Shown here piece after piece: positions 24,560 through 34,653 of a stretch of 64,000 bases of DNA. Source of the stretch: Rotaria sordida (lineage: Eukaryota; Rotifera; Eurotatoria; Philodinida; Philodinidae); contig CAJNOL010001273.1 in the NCBI GenBank assembly GCA_905250125.1, positions 1-64,000 on the forward strand. The letters run 5' to 3'. Position 1 is the first letter of the stretch. Each line of letters begins with the position of its first letter. The notes under the pieces were generated by a model. The model was not told the DNA's origin. It searched no databases and saw only the letters and a list, made by a program, of their open reading frames with translations. The position numbers and the translations under genes are program-made.

Positions 24560-25020
24560 TATCGTTAGTTTGCTGATCATTGCTCGATTGAAAATGAAGA
24601 TCAACAAATGTACAAAATAATCACTCACTGATCAATCAATGGAAATGCTAAACTCATTGAAAATGACTAGAGTGAATTACATTAAGATGCATCCATATTG
24701 CTAATTGATAATAAAGAATCGAGAAAATGACCAGCAACTTATATGTACTTAGAGTCGATCATGTTTGATTAAGAAATGAAAGTTTTCTATATAAAGTGGA
24801 GACACAAAATTGAGAAAAGATTTGAGTACTTGAAATAATTTTGTATAAGAAGGAGTACTTGTCAAACTCCTATTAACAGATCTGGGAGAAAGGTCTCTGA
24901 ACAATTAAGACTCTAAAAAACCAGTTTTTTGGCTCTACCGAAAACATTTTTCAAACTAGTTCATCTAATAGAGAAAATATTTCCAAACAAAATAAGATGT
25001 ACTTGAGCTTTTCACGATCT

Positions 25021-25071
25021 GGGGCGTGGGTGTGGGTGTGAAGAACAGATGAAACCCACACCCACACCGTA
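25021..25071. repeat. TGTGGG / CCCACA inverted pair
   Basis: GGGGCGTGGGTGTGGGTGTG, a 14-bp spacer, then CCCACACCCACACCG. This is one of the least diverged small copies. Confidence 0.8.
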
Positions 25072-25468
25072 GATGTCCGGTGTTTTTAGGTTTGATGTAG
25101 AAGACAGAAAACTGCATTTAACCACATGATTCAATGTAAATATGATCAAATGTATAAAAATAACTGTTCACACTATGCATAACAATCGTTGTATCCATCA
25201 ACATGCATGAAACTCTGGAAAGCAGTTTCTATCTATTTTTCCAAAAACAAAATTAAAAGAAATAAGGAAACTGAGAGGAAAAGTGCACGTCTTCAGACTA
25301 ACTAGATGAAAAAAAATGTCTCAAGGATAGCAGGTTCAAGAATTTATCGAATAACCTTTAATCAGGATTGTCGTTCATCCTTATCTTCTGCTGTAATTTC
25401 ACGAAATATTTTTAAACGTTTTATTTATATATTTGATTAGTAAAATGTTGAGTGAAAGCAAAGTTTAT

Positions 25469-28045
25469 TCAATCAAAACTTTCATCATTCCATTTTGGTT
25501 CAAAATCTGCTGGTAAACTTTCAATATTCAGTGGATACAATTTGCTGTCATATTCTTTTTTGTCAATCATTTTACCATCAGAATGTTTAATAATAGCATG
25601 ACGAACAACCATCCAAGCGCGTCTTTGATCAAGTGGTGGAATCGACTCTTGACATCCATCACCTTCTGTTGATAGCCTGGTTAAATCATTATACCAGGTT
25701 GGATGATGTTTATTGTAGTATTTAGCTCTTGGAGATATACGTTCCCAATCATCATCATCCTCTGAACCATCTGATTGATGATTTTTCTTTATAAAAATGT
25801 CACTTGTTGTCCAACACTGATAGCATAAGTCAAGCCAAGGAGTATTTAGTTTATAGACCCTCAATCCACGAAATGCGCATGCTAAATGATGCGAAGCTTC
25901 ATGGGTTTCAACAGATATTGGTTTAGGGTGTTCACATGTGCAGTTGTCTTTCGGACAACTTTTGCATGGATCTTGCCAGACTTCAACCTCTTCTTTATCA
26001 TGAGGTTCTGGTTTACTACATTTAGCACCGCATCCTGGACATCGTGCTTGACAATTAAGTTTCTGCATAATGCTTCGTTTGCAACTTCTAAATGCTTTAG
26101 CTTTCATATTTTTTGTTAAGTCTGTAACCTTTTTACCAATATCTTGGTAATAATCACGAATATTTAAAAAACCTCTTTTAAATCGTTCTTTATCTTTAAT
26201 AGGCATTCGAACAATATTATTCAATGAAAATATTTGCAATATTTCTATATATGCTGTTTCTCCAAGTTTTAAATCAGGGAGCTCAAGAATTTCCTTACGT
26301 ATATCATCTCTTAGTCTAGCAGTATCGTTATGGTTGCACTGTTGGACAAATTGATCCACTTTATCAATTGTTAATGTAATTAAATTTTGCAAATTGCATG
26401 TATGTTTATGTGTTACAGCGTTTAATGTTGTTTTAATTTCTCTTAAACTGAATTCAATAAAATAACGATTAATATCATAAACATATTTAAGAATATTTTC
26501 ACCATTTGCTTCAATTATACTTTCTTGATAGGCTTGTTGTTGTATAGCTTTATGATTAATAAATTGACTTTTAACTATATCTTCTGTCATTTCTTTTTCA
26601 ATTCTACGGTTTAAAAGAAGGCCAATGTCATTAATGATCTGTTTTCCAATTGTTTCAGCTAATGTTTGTCCTAATTCAAATGCATTTTTCATAGCAACAC
26701 ATTGCTTTAATAAATTTTCTTTACATTCCTTGATTTCATTTGTTGAGTTTTCTAAATTTAATTTATAATTTGACTTTTCCTTATTTATTGCTTCAGTAAT
26801 TATAATATTAAGACCAATAATAGCTACATCTGAACAGAGTATGTGTTTCTCTAAAAATTTATTATTACTTGTGATACATTGCGAATTCATTGCATTTTTA
26901 ATAAGTTGAAAAAGATGGTGAATAGTTTTTGGATTTGATGAAAAAGATGTCGTATTGTTAATTAATTTTAAAAGTTCTTCTTCAAATGTTCGTAAAACTA
27001 CATTCCATATTTCTGTAAATATTTTCTTATTTTTCTGTTCTTTGTTATTATTTGTAAACCATTTTAAACGGTATTTTAATATTGTCCACAGAGAATCTAT
27101 ATATTCATCTGAAGGCTTCTTAAACAATGATGTGATAGTTCTCCGTAAACTACCAAGTGTTGTTGTTGCCTGATGCATTAGGTATCTTCTAGTTATTGAA
27201 AAACAATTTTCAAATTTTTCAAAATGACTTTTATATTGTGTTTGATCATTTATACGAAATAATAAATGATAAAAATTTTCCTCTTTTGCTTCTGCTTCTT
27301 TACACAGCAATTGAGAATTATAAAACTGTAAAATCTTTTCTATAATTGTAGCTTCTGTTTCAAATGATGACTCAAGATCCTTTTGATATTGTTCAGTAAT
27401 ACGTTGAAAATCCTTTTCAAGCTGGTTTTTAAAATAATCTAATTGAAGACTTTTATTTTGATCAAATTCATTTTGCACTGACTTTAACAGTTGTTTTTGA
27501 GCATCATCTACACGGATTTTTCTTAATAGATCGGTTAAACGTTCTTCAAACATTTCTTTCAGTAAATGTTCTGCAGAAAGAATTGGCGGTTCCATAGATT
27601 TACGAACTTTTTTCTTCATCTCTGGTAGATAACAACTTCTTTCTGTTTTTCCATTAAAAGATTTTTGCGCCTGATCTATGGCAAGCGTAATAATTGTATT
27701 TAATTGATGATTAAAATCTTCAATAATACGATCACGGTTTTTATCAATGAAATCTTTTCTTGAAGAGCTCAATAATTTTTCATCAATTAATTTTTCACCA
27801 TCTTGATAGACAGTGGCATTTGTTGTCTTAATTATATTATTGGCTATCATTTCAAGTTCTTTCATTATGGATAGTTCATGTAATGTTTTGCATTCTAATA
27901 ATCTAGGACCTAAAAGATCTATTGCTTCCCAATTACTTGAAATTTTTTCATATAAATGTCTCATATCTGTATAAGCTGAGTCGTTTATAGGTGATACAGG
28001 ATAGACAAGTTCAGCTGTGCTGGTGGTAATAGGAGAAATGCTCTT
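25469..28045 (-). CDS. Very-large-inducible-GTPase-like protein, C-terminal part (5' end missing)
   Basis: About 858 codons remain open from the edge of the TGTGGG array to the stop. The product is largely helical and charged (coiled-coil-like over the first 650 residues). It ends in a cysteine/histidine cluster: RCPGCGAKCSKPEPH near 26030, then CKSCPKDNCTCEHP, then THEASHHLACAFRGLRV and LDLCYQCWTT. This CPxC...H...HH...F-G pattern and the preceding helical region resemble the C-terminal half of interferon-induced very large GTPases (GVIN/VLIG, URGCP). The N-terminal GTPase domain (P-loop, DxxG) is absent here; upstream lie TGTGGG repeats and a 100-N gap. The conceptual frame that continues into the array (poly-WV) is not protein. 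CTCAAGAG near 28040 might be a splice acceptor, so the missing part may lie in or beyond the gap, or the gene may be truly truncated. Confidence 0.75.
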   Translation of the reverse strand, partial: KSISPITTSTAELVYPVSPINDSAYTDMRHLYEKISSNWEAIDLLGPRLLECKTLHELSIMKELEMIANNIIKTTNATVYQDGEKLIDEKLLSSSRKDFIDKNRDRIIEDFNHQLNTIITLAIDQAQKSFNGKTERSCYLPEMKKKVRKSMEPPILSAEHLLKEMFEERLTDLLRKIRVDDAQKQLLKSVQNEFDQNKSLQLDYFKNQLEKDFQRITEQYQKDLESSFETEATIIEKILQFYNSQLLCKEAEAKEENFYHLLFRINDQTQYKSHFEKFENCFSITRRYLMHQATTTLGSLRRTITSLFKKPSDEYIDSLWTILKYRLKWFTNNNKEQKNKKIFTEIWNVVLRTFEEELLKLINNTTSFSSNPKTIHHLFQLIKNAMNSQCITSNNKFLEKHILCSDVAIIGLNIIITEAINKEKSNYKLNLENSTNEIKECKENLLKQCVAMKNAFELGQTLAETIGKQIINDIGLLLNRRIEKEMTEDIVKSQFINHKAIQQQAYQESIIEANGENILKYVYDINRYFIEFSLREIKTTLNAVTHKHTCNLQNLITLTIDKVDQFVQQCNHNDTARLRDDIRKEILELPDLKLGETAYIEILQIFSLNNIVRMPIKDKERFKRGFLNIRDYYQDIGKKVTDLTKNMKAKAFRSCKRSIMQKLNCQARCPGCGAKCSKPEPHDKEEVEVWQDPCKSCPKDNCTCEHPKPISVETHEASHHLACAFRGLRVYKLNTPWLDLCYQCWTTSDIFIKKNHQSDGSEDDDDWERISPRAKYYNKHHPTWYNDLTRLSTEGDGCQESIPPLDQRRAWMVVRHAIIKHSDGKMIDKKEYDSKLYPLNIESLPADFEPKWNDESFD

Positions 28046-28066
28046 GAGGGTGGGTGTGGGTGTGGG
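28041..28066. repeat. TGTGGG repeats abutting the GTPase-like gene, left of the gap
   Basis: CTCTTGAGGGTGGGTGTGGG followed by one more TGTGGG, running directly into the N block. The G-rich strand points toward the gap, the orientation expected of a chromosome right end. Confidence 0.85.
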
Positions 28067-28166
28067 NNNNNNNNNNNNNNNNNNNNNNNNNNNNNNNNNN
28101 NNNNNNNNNNNNNNNNNNNNNNNNNNNNNNNNNNNNNNNNNNNNNNNNNNNNNNNNNNNNNNNNNN
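28067..28166. other. Assembly gap, exactly 100 N
   Basis: One hundred consecutive N, a conventional gap of unknown size. Its position inside TGTGGG repeats means that the join between left and right sequence is not proven by the sequence itself. Confidence 0.99.
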
Positions 28167-28337
28167 TGTGGGTGTGGGTGTGGGTGTGGGTGGGTGGATG
28201 TGGGTGTGGGGTGTGGGTGGATGTGGGTGTGTCGATCCGCGTCTTCTAAAAGAGATACCCACACCCACACCCACACCCACACCCACACCCACACCCACAC
28301 CCACACCCACACCCACACCCACACCCACACCCACACC
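28167..28337. repeat. Telomere-type array: TGTGGG then inverted (CCCACA)n
   Basis: A TGTGGG-rich arm (28167-28233, with TGGA variants) and a unique 25-bp spacer are followed by about 13 uninterrupted CCCACA units to 28337, ending CCCACACCCTT. With the 28041-28066 arm, this is the purest array in the window. TGTGGG is the known telomere hexamer of bdelloid rotifers. Confidence 0.9.
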
Positions 28338-28369
28338 CTTGTATGAAATCGATCTATCTCCCATACTTG

Positions 28370-28450
28370 TTGGGGTGCAGATGGATATAGGTATGGGTCT
28401 TCTCTTCAGCCAGATCCCACACCCACACTCACACTCACACCCACCCCCTT
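28370..28450. repeat. Second TGTGGG-like / CCCACA inverted pair next to the gap array
   Basis: TTGGGGTGCAGATGGATATA, then GGTATGGG, a spacer, then CCCACACCCACACTCACACT and CACCCACCCCC. It is more diverged than the array at 28257-28337, only 33 bp away. Confidence 0.7.
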
Positions 28451-28509
28451 ATACATCAATGAACAGTTTTTTTTTGCTAGTTGATCTGAACTGACTTCAA
28501 TACGACATA

Positions 28510-29489
28510 CAGTCCAAGACAAAAGTTTAAGTGGAATTAGTTTTTCAGTATTTTTTTCACATTTCTTTCTCTGTATATTTTTTTTCATATTATGAGGTAT
28601 GGGTCTGATTCAAATAGTAATGCGGATGGTATGAGAGGCCAGCTACATGATGTATTATAGAACGAGACTCCATCTACCTATATGAATATTTTATAATAAA
28701 GAAATTTTTTTTCTATGAAAAAACAGCATAAGATATCTTCCAGTATTTCGCATTCTCTAACCAAGAGATTTATGCTAAAATAAAAGAAAATTATGTCAAT
28801 CGATAGAGCATTTCACACTCTATCAGTTTATAAAAAAAAGATTTTTTTCTGGACTCGATCTTCATCTCTCAAACTTGATTTTAGTGAGAATAGTCAGTAC
28901 TTTTCTCCTATCAAAATAATTAAGAAAGAACAGCTAGTTGTGTTTTGCAAAACTTTATTTCAATAAGGTGGCGTGAAAAATCAGTGATATTCGAACTTTA
29001 AATATAACATTTTGTTCAGTTTTGAACGCTCTTTCCAATAATGTATAAAACATTGTGATAAGAGGGAGTTTGTAGGAGGCAATTTCACTTTTTCCGTTTT
29101 GCTTACTATTCTCACTAAAACCAAGTTTGAAAGATGAAGATCGACTTCAGAAAAAAATCTTTTTTTTATAAACTGATAGAGCGTGAAATGCTCTATCGAC
29201 TGATATAATTTTCTTTTATTTTAGCATAAATCTCTTGGTTAGGGAATGCGAAATACTGAAAAGTACCTAATACTGTTTTTTCATAGAAAAAAATTTTTTT
29301 TATTATAAAATATCCACATAGGTAGACGGAGTCTCGTTCTATAGTACATCGTGTAGCTGGCCTCTCATACCATCTACATCACTATTTGAATCAGATCCAT
29401 ACCTCATAATATGAAAAAAAATATACCGAAAAAGAAATGTGAAAAAAATACTGAAAAACTAATTTCACTTAAACTTTTGTCCTGGACTG
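28510..29489. mobile_element. TA-flanked fold-back element with about 390-bp arms
   Basis: The ends are CAGTCCAAGACAAAAGTTTA and, inverted on the right, CAGTCCAGGACAAAAGTTTA, each bordered by TA (28508-28509 and 29490-29491). Complementarity runs nearly to the centre: arms of about 28510-28900 and 29100-29489, separated by about 200 bp. No transposase frame. TA duplication and the GGACAAAAGTTT terminus fit a non-autonomous Tc1/mariner element. Confidence 0.85.
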
Positions 29490-29543
29490 TACATTCTGTC
29501 ACTATTATCTACTATATAATTGTGTTATAATATTCAAACGTAA

Positions 29544-29786
29544 CCCTTTGGGGACGGCTGGCCCCTTCAGGGGCCATGGTGATTCTCTAGCATTTCAAAA
29601 CACACAGATTCCTATATGAGATTAGTTCTTATGAAAGCATTTATCAGAGAGTTTTTTGGTATAATTTGGATTGTAATTAGGTTATTTTATTCAGATATCC
29701 AGTAATGGGTAATAGGTTCTTTTAGAAAATAGAAATGTTGATTGATTTATGATGAAATGTACAGAAAAATATCCGTCCCCAAAGGG
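29544..29786. mobile_element. piggyBac-type MITE with TTAA-like borders
   Basis: Perfect 14-bp terminal inverted repeats CCCTTTGGGGACGG ... CCGTCCCCAAAGGG. The right border is TTAA (29787-29790); the left is GTAA (29540-29543), one change from TTAA, the piggyBac target site. It is 243 bp with no coding capacity. A GC-rich stem TGGCCCCTTCAGGGGCCA sits immediately inside the left repeat (29559-29576). Confidence 0.8.
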
Positions 29787-30136
29787 TTAATGTGAATGAC
29801 ATATGATCAGAGTTCGAAACAAAATAAAAATTCAAACTGATTCAAGATATCAAAGAGCGACAGAAAGTTAAAATGATAATGAAAAAAATTTATTTCTAGT
29901 TGAAACAAAGGATTCATTTTCAGTAAAGAAAATAACTTATCACGAAAACTTACTCTTTCTATTAATAAGGACTTCAACCACATGTTTTTAGCGAGAGTAA
30001 TGCATCGCAATTCATAATAACAGTTTTATTAGAGCTAAATTCGACTTTAAGTAAAGCTATCTCTTTTTCGCTATGTTTTTCTAAAGAGAGAATAGATCGA
30101 TGCTTCTTTCAGTTACTCTACGAATACATCATGCTA

Positions 30137-31113
30137 CTATTTACCTGAATTTTGTTCGAATAGACATACATATTCTTCCCATATTGTAACAGTAATAGAC
30201 GGTATTTGTTCTAATTTTGAGTCAGCCCTGACTCCTTTAGTGACAGCAGCCATTACCATTCGAATATCTTTATTCGGAGTTCCAATATGTTCTAAAAGAT
30301 GTTTTGTAAATAAACCATTTTTGGCATTTGTTCCATCATTTGCTATTGTTCCAGGAGCGCAGGCGAATGCAATCAACATTCCGGCTTTTCCATCTATTTG
30401 TTTTAAGGCAGTTGACTTAGGAACATTTGCGTTCTTTGCACGGGCTAGTGCTGCGACTAATTGAGGATTACGTAAGTGATATACTCTACAACAATCCAAG
30501 AGAACTATCGTTGCAAATGGATGACGATCGTTGAAATCGTCCAGAAATTTTTGTATAAGAATCGCTCGATTGTGTATATTAATAGTCTCCATATTGTTAT
30601 CATCTTTTGCTATAAGAAAATTTTGATCCTAAAAGACAAACAATCAATAGACTTTGCAAATATGAAGATATCAAGAAAGAGAGAAATACGTTAGTCAAAG
30701 ATCCAATGACAATTTGACAAGAAAGATCAAACGATCTTATAATCGTAAAAACAAACTTAGATGTGTATAACACCTTGTTTGCTAGTATTCATATTGAGGC
30801 TCACCTAACATGCGTAACCCTTCAAACATACCTCCCATTGTGTTCCGTGTCCAGCAAAATAGAACAAAACCAAATCTCCTTCTCTTATTGAGTGTTTAAA
30901 TTTAATTAGAGCGAGTTCCATATCTTTGTGTGTCAAATCTAATTTTGGTCCATCACAAATAAAACCAATGCTATTCAATTTAGATGACATATCACGCGCA
31001 TCAATTTTTGTATTGTGTAATATTGCACCACTCTCATAGTCACCAATGCCAATAACAAGTGCCAACTTGCGGTGTGGTCTAGAAATCGTATTATATCCAG
31101 ATGTGGTAGCCAT
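30137..31113 (-). CDS. Caspase-fold cysteine peptidase (C14, metacaspase/orthocaspase-like)
   Basis: Two exons: 31113-30832 (94 codons, ending QWE before donor GTATGT) and 30628-30137 (acceptor GTCTTTTAG), joined in phase 0 to give 257 residues. Exon 1 has the first strand KLALVIGIGDYE and the histidine motif LVLFYFAGHGTQW (catalytic His in GHG). The junction reads QWE-DQNFLIAKDD, the usual sequence after GHG in this family. Exon 2 carries the cysteine motif IVLLDCCR; the second C of D-C-C-R is the expected nucleophile. No prodomain, death domain or WD/TPR extension is seen. The layout is closer to bacterial and invertebrate single-domain caspase-like proteins than to animal executioner caspases. 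The last codons (NSGK, then TAG) overlap a potential donor (CAG/GTAAAT), so a further 3' exon is possible though none is recognised. Confidence 0.87.
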
Positions 31114-31344
31114 TAGAAAACAATATCAATCTAAAAGAATAGATTTGATATCGCATGATATATCTAGATATGAAACCTAGTACAAATGTGTACCCATGTC
31201 TCAAAAACCACTTTATAAAAACTACAACATGAAACATAGAATATATTCGATCAGCGATCTTGATGAATGCCAAGAAATCAGTTCGAAAATTCAGTTATTT
31301 ATTCTTGAGATGGGAACAGTTCGTATTTGTTGATCGAAAAGAAG

Positions 31345-31456
31345 AGTGTGGGTGTGGGTGGGTATGAGTGTGCGGATGGGGAGTGTGTGGGGTGTGGATA
31401 AGGGTGGGTGGATGTGGGTGTGAGTTTAAACAAAACCTTCAGACATCCACACCCTT
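31345..31456. repeat. TGTGGG / CCCACA inverted pair, G arm extended
   Basis: A G-rich arm of about 80 bp (GTGTGGGTGTGGGTGGG at its start, with variants TGCGGATGGGG and TGTGGATAAGGG), a 22-bp spacer, and a short right arm ATCCACACCCTT. It lies about 230 bp upstream of the caspase gene's ATG. Confidence 0.75.
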
Positions 31457-32140
31457 AAAAAGAAACCACCGACTAAGGTCTTTACTGTAACAAGTATCAG
31501 AATATCATAGCAACATGCTATACTCTAAATTGTTTTAAATAGAATTGTTTCTAGTTACAGTCAAATGTGAAAATAATCAATTATAGTAAAGTATTTATTG
31601 TCTTGTACTTTAAAATATGTCAATATTCAGTATCTGTGTGTTAACAGGAGAATGAAGGATAAAACACCAATTTATTCACCAAAAATTCCAATTATACCTG
31701 TTATAGAAACTGTATGAAACGATTCCTTATGCAGCTAATGGTAATATTCTTCGTTCTACTAATTGTAACTTAATACTGTACGCTGATAGATTTTGATACT
31801 ATTATCATTCAATAGGTAAATTTTATGAGCTTTTGATGTCCATCGATAAATTGACTTTCGTCGCTGATCTTCGTATGTTCGCACTACTCCATAAAAGAAC
31901 CTTAAGTTAATTTGATCTTATATTCGTAACAAAAAAATAGTACTAGCTACACGGAGAAGTAATAAGCTATTCGAATGCATCTATATACACTGTAATATCT
32001 TAACATATAAATAAAGGATATTTTTAGTATTTCTTTTGTTTTTGTTTTAATAGTAAAATCTGATCAGCTGCATCGTTGAAAATGTTATTTAGATTGTGTG
32101 ATTCTGTTTGGCAGCAGTTCTTCTGAAATGATGTTTATTG
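31457..32140. other. Intergenic, nothing seen
   Basis: AT-rich sequence with no open frame or repeat recognised. Confidence 0.45.
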
Positions 32141-32145
32141 TATAT

Positions 32146-32434
32146 GTGAGGGTTGTGAATACGAGTGTGAGTATAGGTATGGAGTGTGCTGATGTGGCGT
32201 TTAAGTATAGCGGTTGGTGGATTTAGGTGTGTTCGTGGTGTTGGAGTTTGGGTGAGGATGCGACTTATGATGTTTGGTGTGGATGTATTGCGGTGTTTGA
32301 ATTTGAGTATAGTCATGGGTGCGTGGGTATAAGTGGAATTGGTCGAATAGTTGAAGAGAAAAGCTACGCTGCAAGAATATCAACATTCCCTCTAACATGG
32401 CCACCGATAGGAGCACCAACAGACGCACCCACAC
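32146..32434. repeat. Strongly decayed TGTGGG-like block
   Basis: G-rich plus strand with scattered GTGTGAGTATAGG, GGTGTGTTCGTGG and GGGTGCGTGGG. It is closed by a short CACCCACACTT arm before the fold-back at 32437. Reading frames here consist of T/H/P/N codons from the repeat and are not genes. Confidence 0.5.
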
Positions 32435-32436
32435 TT

Positions 32437-33073
32437 ATGAGGGAACCTCTCGAGGTGATAAAAAGCCTTTGGATTCGGACTAATTTTATCGTGTAGACTC
32501 TAGTGAGTAGTGAAATACCCCAAGTTGGTTCGTTCCTGTATTGCTTTGGGAGGGAGTTATGACCGATTTACTGATTTTTTTTGACTTATGGTACCATGTG
32601 AGTAGTAGTAGTAAATGAGTGACTTTGGATCTGAAATTTTGTCAATAAAGAGGTCTGATAAACACTAGAATATTCCATAAGTTTCAGACAAAACGAGTGC
32701 ATCCTTCTTGAGATAGTGTATGTTCAAAAAATGGTTGTCCTGTAAGATAAATATTTATTTCGTACGAGAAATAGCCAATTTTTGAAAATCCATTACCTCA
32801 AGAAGGATGCATTCGTTTGTCTGAAACTTATAGGATATTCTAGTATTTATCAGACTTCTTTATGGAGACAAAATTTCAGATCCAAAGTCAGTCATTTACT
32901 ACTATTACTCAAATGGTACCATAAGTAAAAAAAAATCAGTAAATCGGTCATAACTGTCTCCCAAAGCAATAAGGAGACAGATCAACTCGGGGTATTTCAC
33001 TACTCACTAGGATCTATAAGATAAAAGTAGTCCGAATCCAAAAGCTTTTTATCACTTCGAGAGGTTCTCTCGC
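32437..33073. mobile_element. Fold-back element with about 280-bp arms, embedded in telomere-like repeats
   Basis: The left arm (about 32439-32720: GAACCTCTCGAGGTGATAAA ... GCATCCTTCTTGAGATA) is repeated inverted at about 32785-33072 (CTCAAGAAGGATGC ... CTTTTTATCACTTCGAGAGG) around an AT-rich centre of about 65 bp. It is flanked on both sides by decayed TGTGGG-like sequence (32146-32434 and 33100-33163), as if inserted into or carried with such an array. No coding capacity, and no target duplication identified. Confidence 0.75.
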
Positions 33074-33099
33074 GAGCCTCAGTCTGCTGAGTGTCTGAA

Positions 33100-33163
33100 T
33101 TGTGGGGTGGGGTGTGGTTGTGATTGAAGACGCAAGTCTCATCCATACTCATATCCTTCGCAT
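33100..33163. repeat. TGTGGG-like inverted pair
   Basis: GTGGGGTGGGGTGTGG, a spacer, then CTCATCCATACTCATATCCTT. Diverged copy. Confidence 0.5.
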
Positions 33164-33282
33164 GAAATTTTCGTCAAATATCTGGCAGATCTAAATCGAG
33201 AAAAAGAATAAACCTGAGCTTGCCTATTCAATGTCTCGCATGAGATCCAGAGCAATCATTGTTGAAATTAATAGAGCAAAAC

Positions 33283-34080
33283 AAAACTAACTTATTCGAT
33301 TCATTTCAATATGATGCTAGATAACTATCAGAAAAATTAAATGAGGAAATGGAGACTAAAATTAGTTTTCTTATTCAAACTCTATTACAAAACAAGACGA
33401 AAGTAAGAGAATAACTAAATAAAGAAAAAATTTCAGATTAACTTTCTAATTAAATATCCATTGTAAAATACTCAAGAATTTTTGGGATAGTTGAACAAAA
33501 ACAGCGACAACAAATCTACCCTTTCCGTTTCTCTCAGAAGAAATGAACAAAGTATGAAAATAATTATCAGAAAAAAAACATGAGATTAAGTTACATGATC
33601 TTTGTTATAAAATGCACGATTACTCTCCGGGATAACTGAACGATAAAAGAGAAAAAATAAACAAAACTAACCGTTTAGATTTTTCTCAGAAAAATGACGA
33701 GCAATACTCAGAATAACGCAATGAAAAAGAAAAAGAAGGCATTTTTTTTAATTCTCTTGTTTTTGTAAAATCTTCGGCAGCTATTGGAATAAGTTAATAA
33801 AAAAGAAATAAAATAAACTAACTTTCTCCGATTTACTGTTAGGCGTTTCTCGGAAAAATGACAAAGCATACTGGTAATAACTAACCGAAAAAGGGAAAGG
33901 AAAGCGTGTTTTTTTTCATTCTGTTGCTTCTGTCAAATCTCCGGTAACTATTGGAATAAGTAAAATAAAAAAAGAAGTAAAGTAAACTAACTTTCTGCGT
34001 TTCTCTGTTAAAAGAACAGTTAGAGTAGTTATGCAATTAAACGAAGAGTAGCAAAGTAAACAAGCTTCCATTTTTCAGAT
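33283..34080. repeat. Diverged tandem repeat, period about 160 bp
   Basis: The motif AAACTAAC, followed by a TTTCTCnG/TTTCTC element and then GAAAAATGACnAnnnATACT, recurs at about 33503 (weak), 33663, 33824 and 33983, spaced 159-161 bp, with a truncated unit at about 34057. A more diverged start appears at 33283. There is no coding frame. It lies on the left side of the large telomere-type array at 34654. Confidence 0.6.
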
Positions 34081-34084
34081 AAAA

Positions 34085-34640
34085 TTAACGATCACTACAA
34101 ACATAATTAAATGATGAAAGAGACAAATCAAATTGAATCAACCAATTCGAATTGTCCTTATGGCGATGCACAACTATGAGAATGAATAATTTAAGACAGT
34201 AAACAAAAAAACAATAATATGACAGCTGAATTCCTCGAAGAAAATTGCTAAACGTGCCATGAGAACTAAATAAAAGAAAGAAAATTACACTGACGAGAGA
34301 ACATTTCCGAGTGATTTTGCTCCATTTTAGTTCATTCATATCTCATTCAAGCGTATTGAGATAAGAAAAATCTTACAAAGGATTCGTGCCCATGGCCTAC
34401 TGGTGAAAAGTTATGGCCATTTTACTGAAATTTTTACTGCGAGTCAGGCGTTTCGGAAAAAACTAAAACGAAGGATTTCGATTTGAAATTTTACCTATAG
34501 ATAGATTTAATAATCATTAGATAGGTCTGAAAGTTTTAACGACAACGAATGTGTCCTTCTCAAGACCTTCAACGTCTAGTTAAACTATATTATTGTGCCC
34601 ACCTATGGTAACCAACTGTTTTTTTTGTAAATTGAACAAC
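34085..34640. other. Intergenic spacer between tandem repeat and telomere-type array
   Basis: No supported gene. An 84-codon minus frame at 34085-34339 has no recognisable content. Confidence 0.4.
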
Positions 34641-34653
34641 TTGAGAAAGGCAG

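Noticed and set aside
28046..28494. Open frames crossing the N gap, including the poly-WV N-terminus of the GTPase-like frame
   Set aside because: N is translated as X and the rest is repeat; the protein part begins only at about 28045.
29807..30010. Possible 3' exon of the caspase gene
   Set aside because: F/L-rich frame with no similarity to C14 peptidases and no good acceptor; the stop at 30137 is the simpler end.
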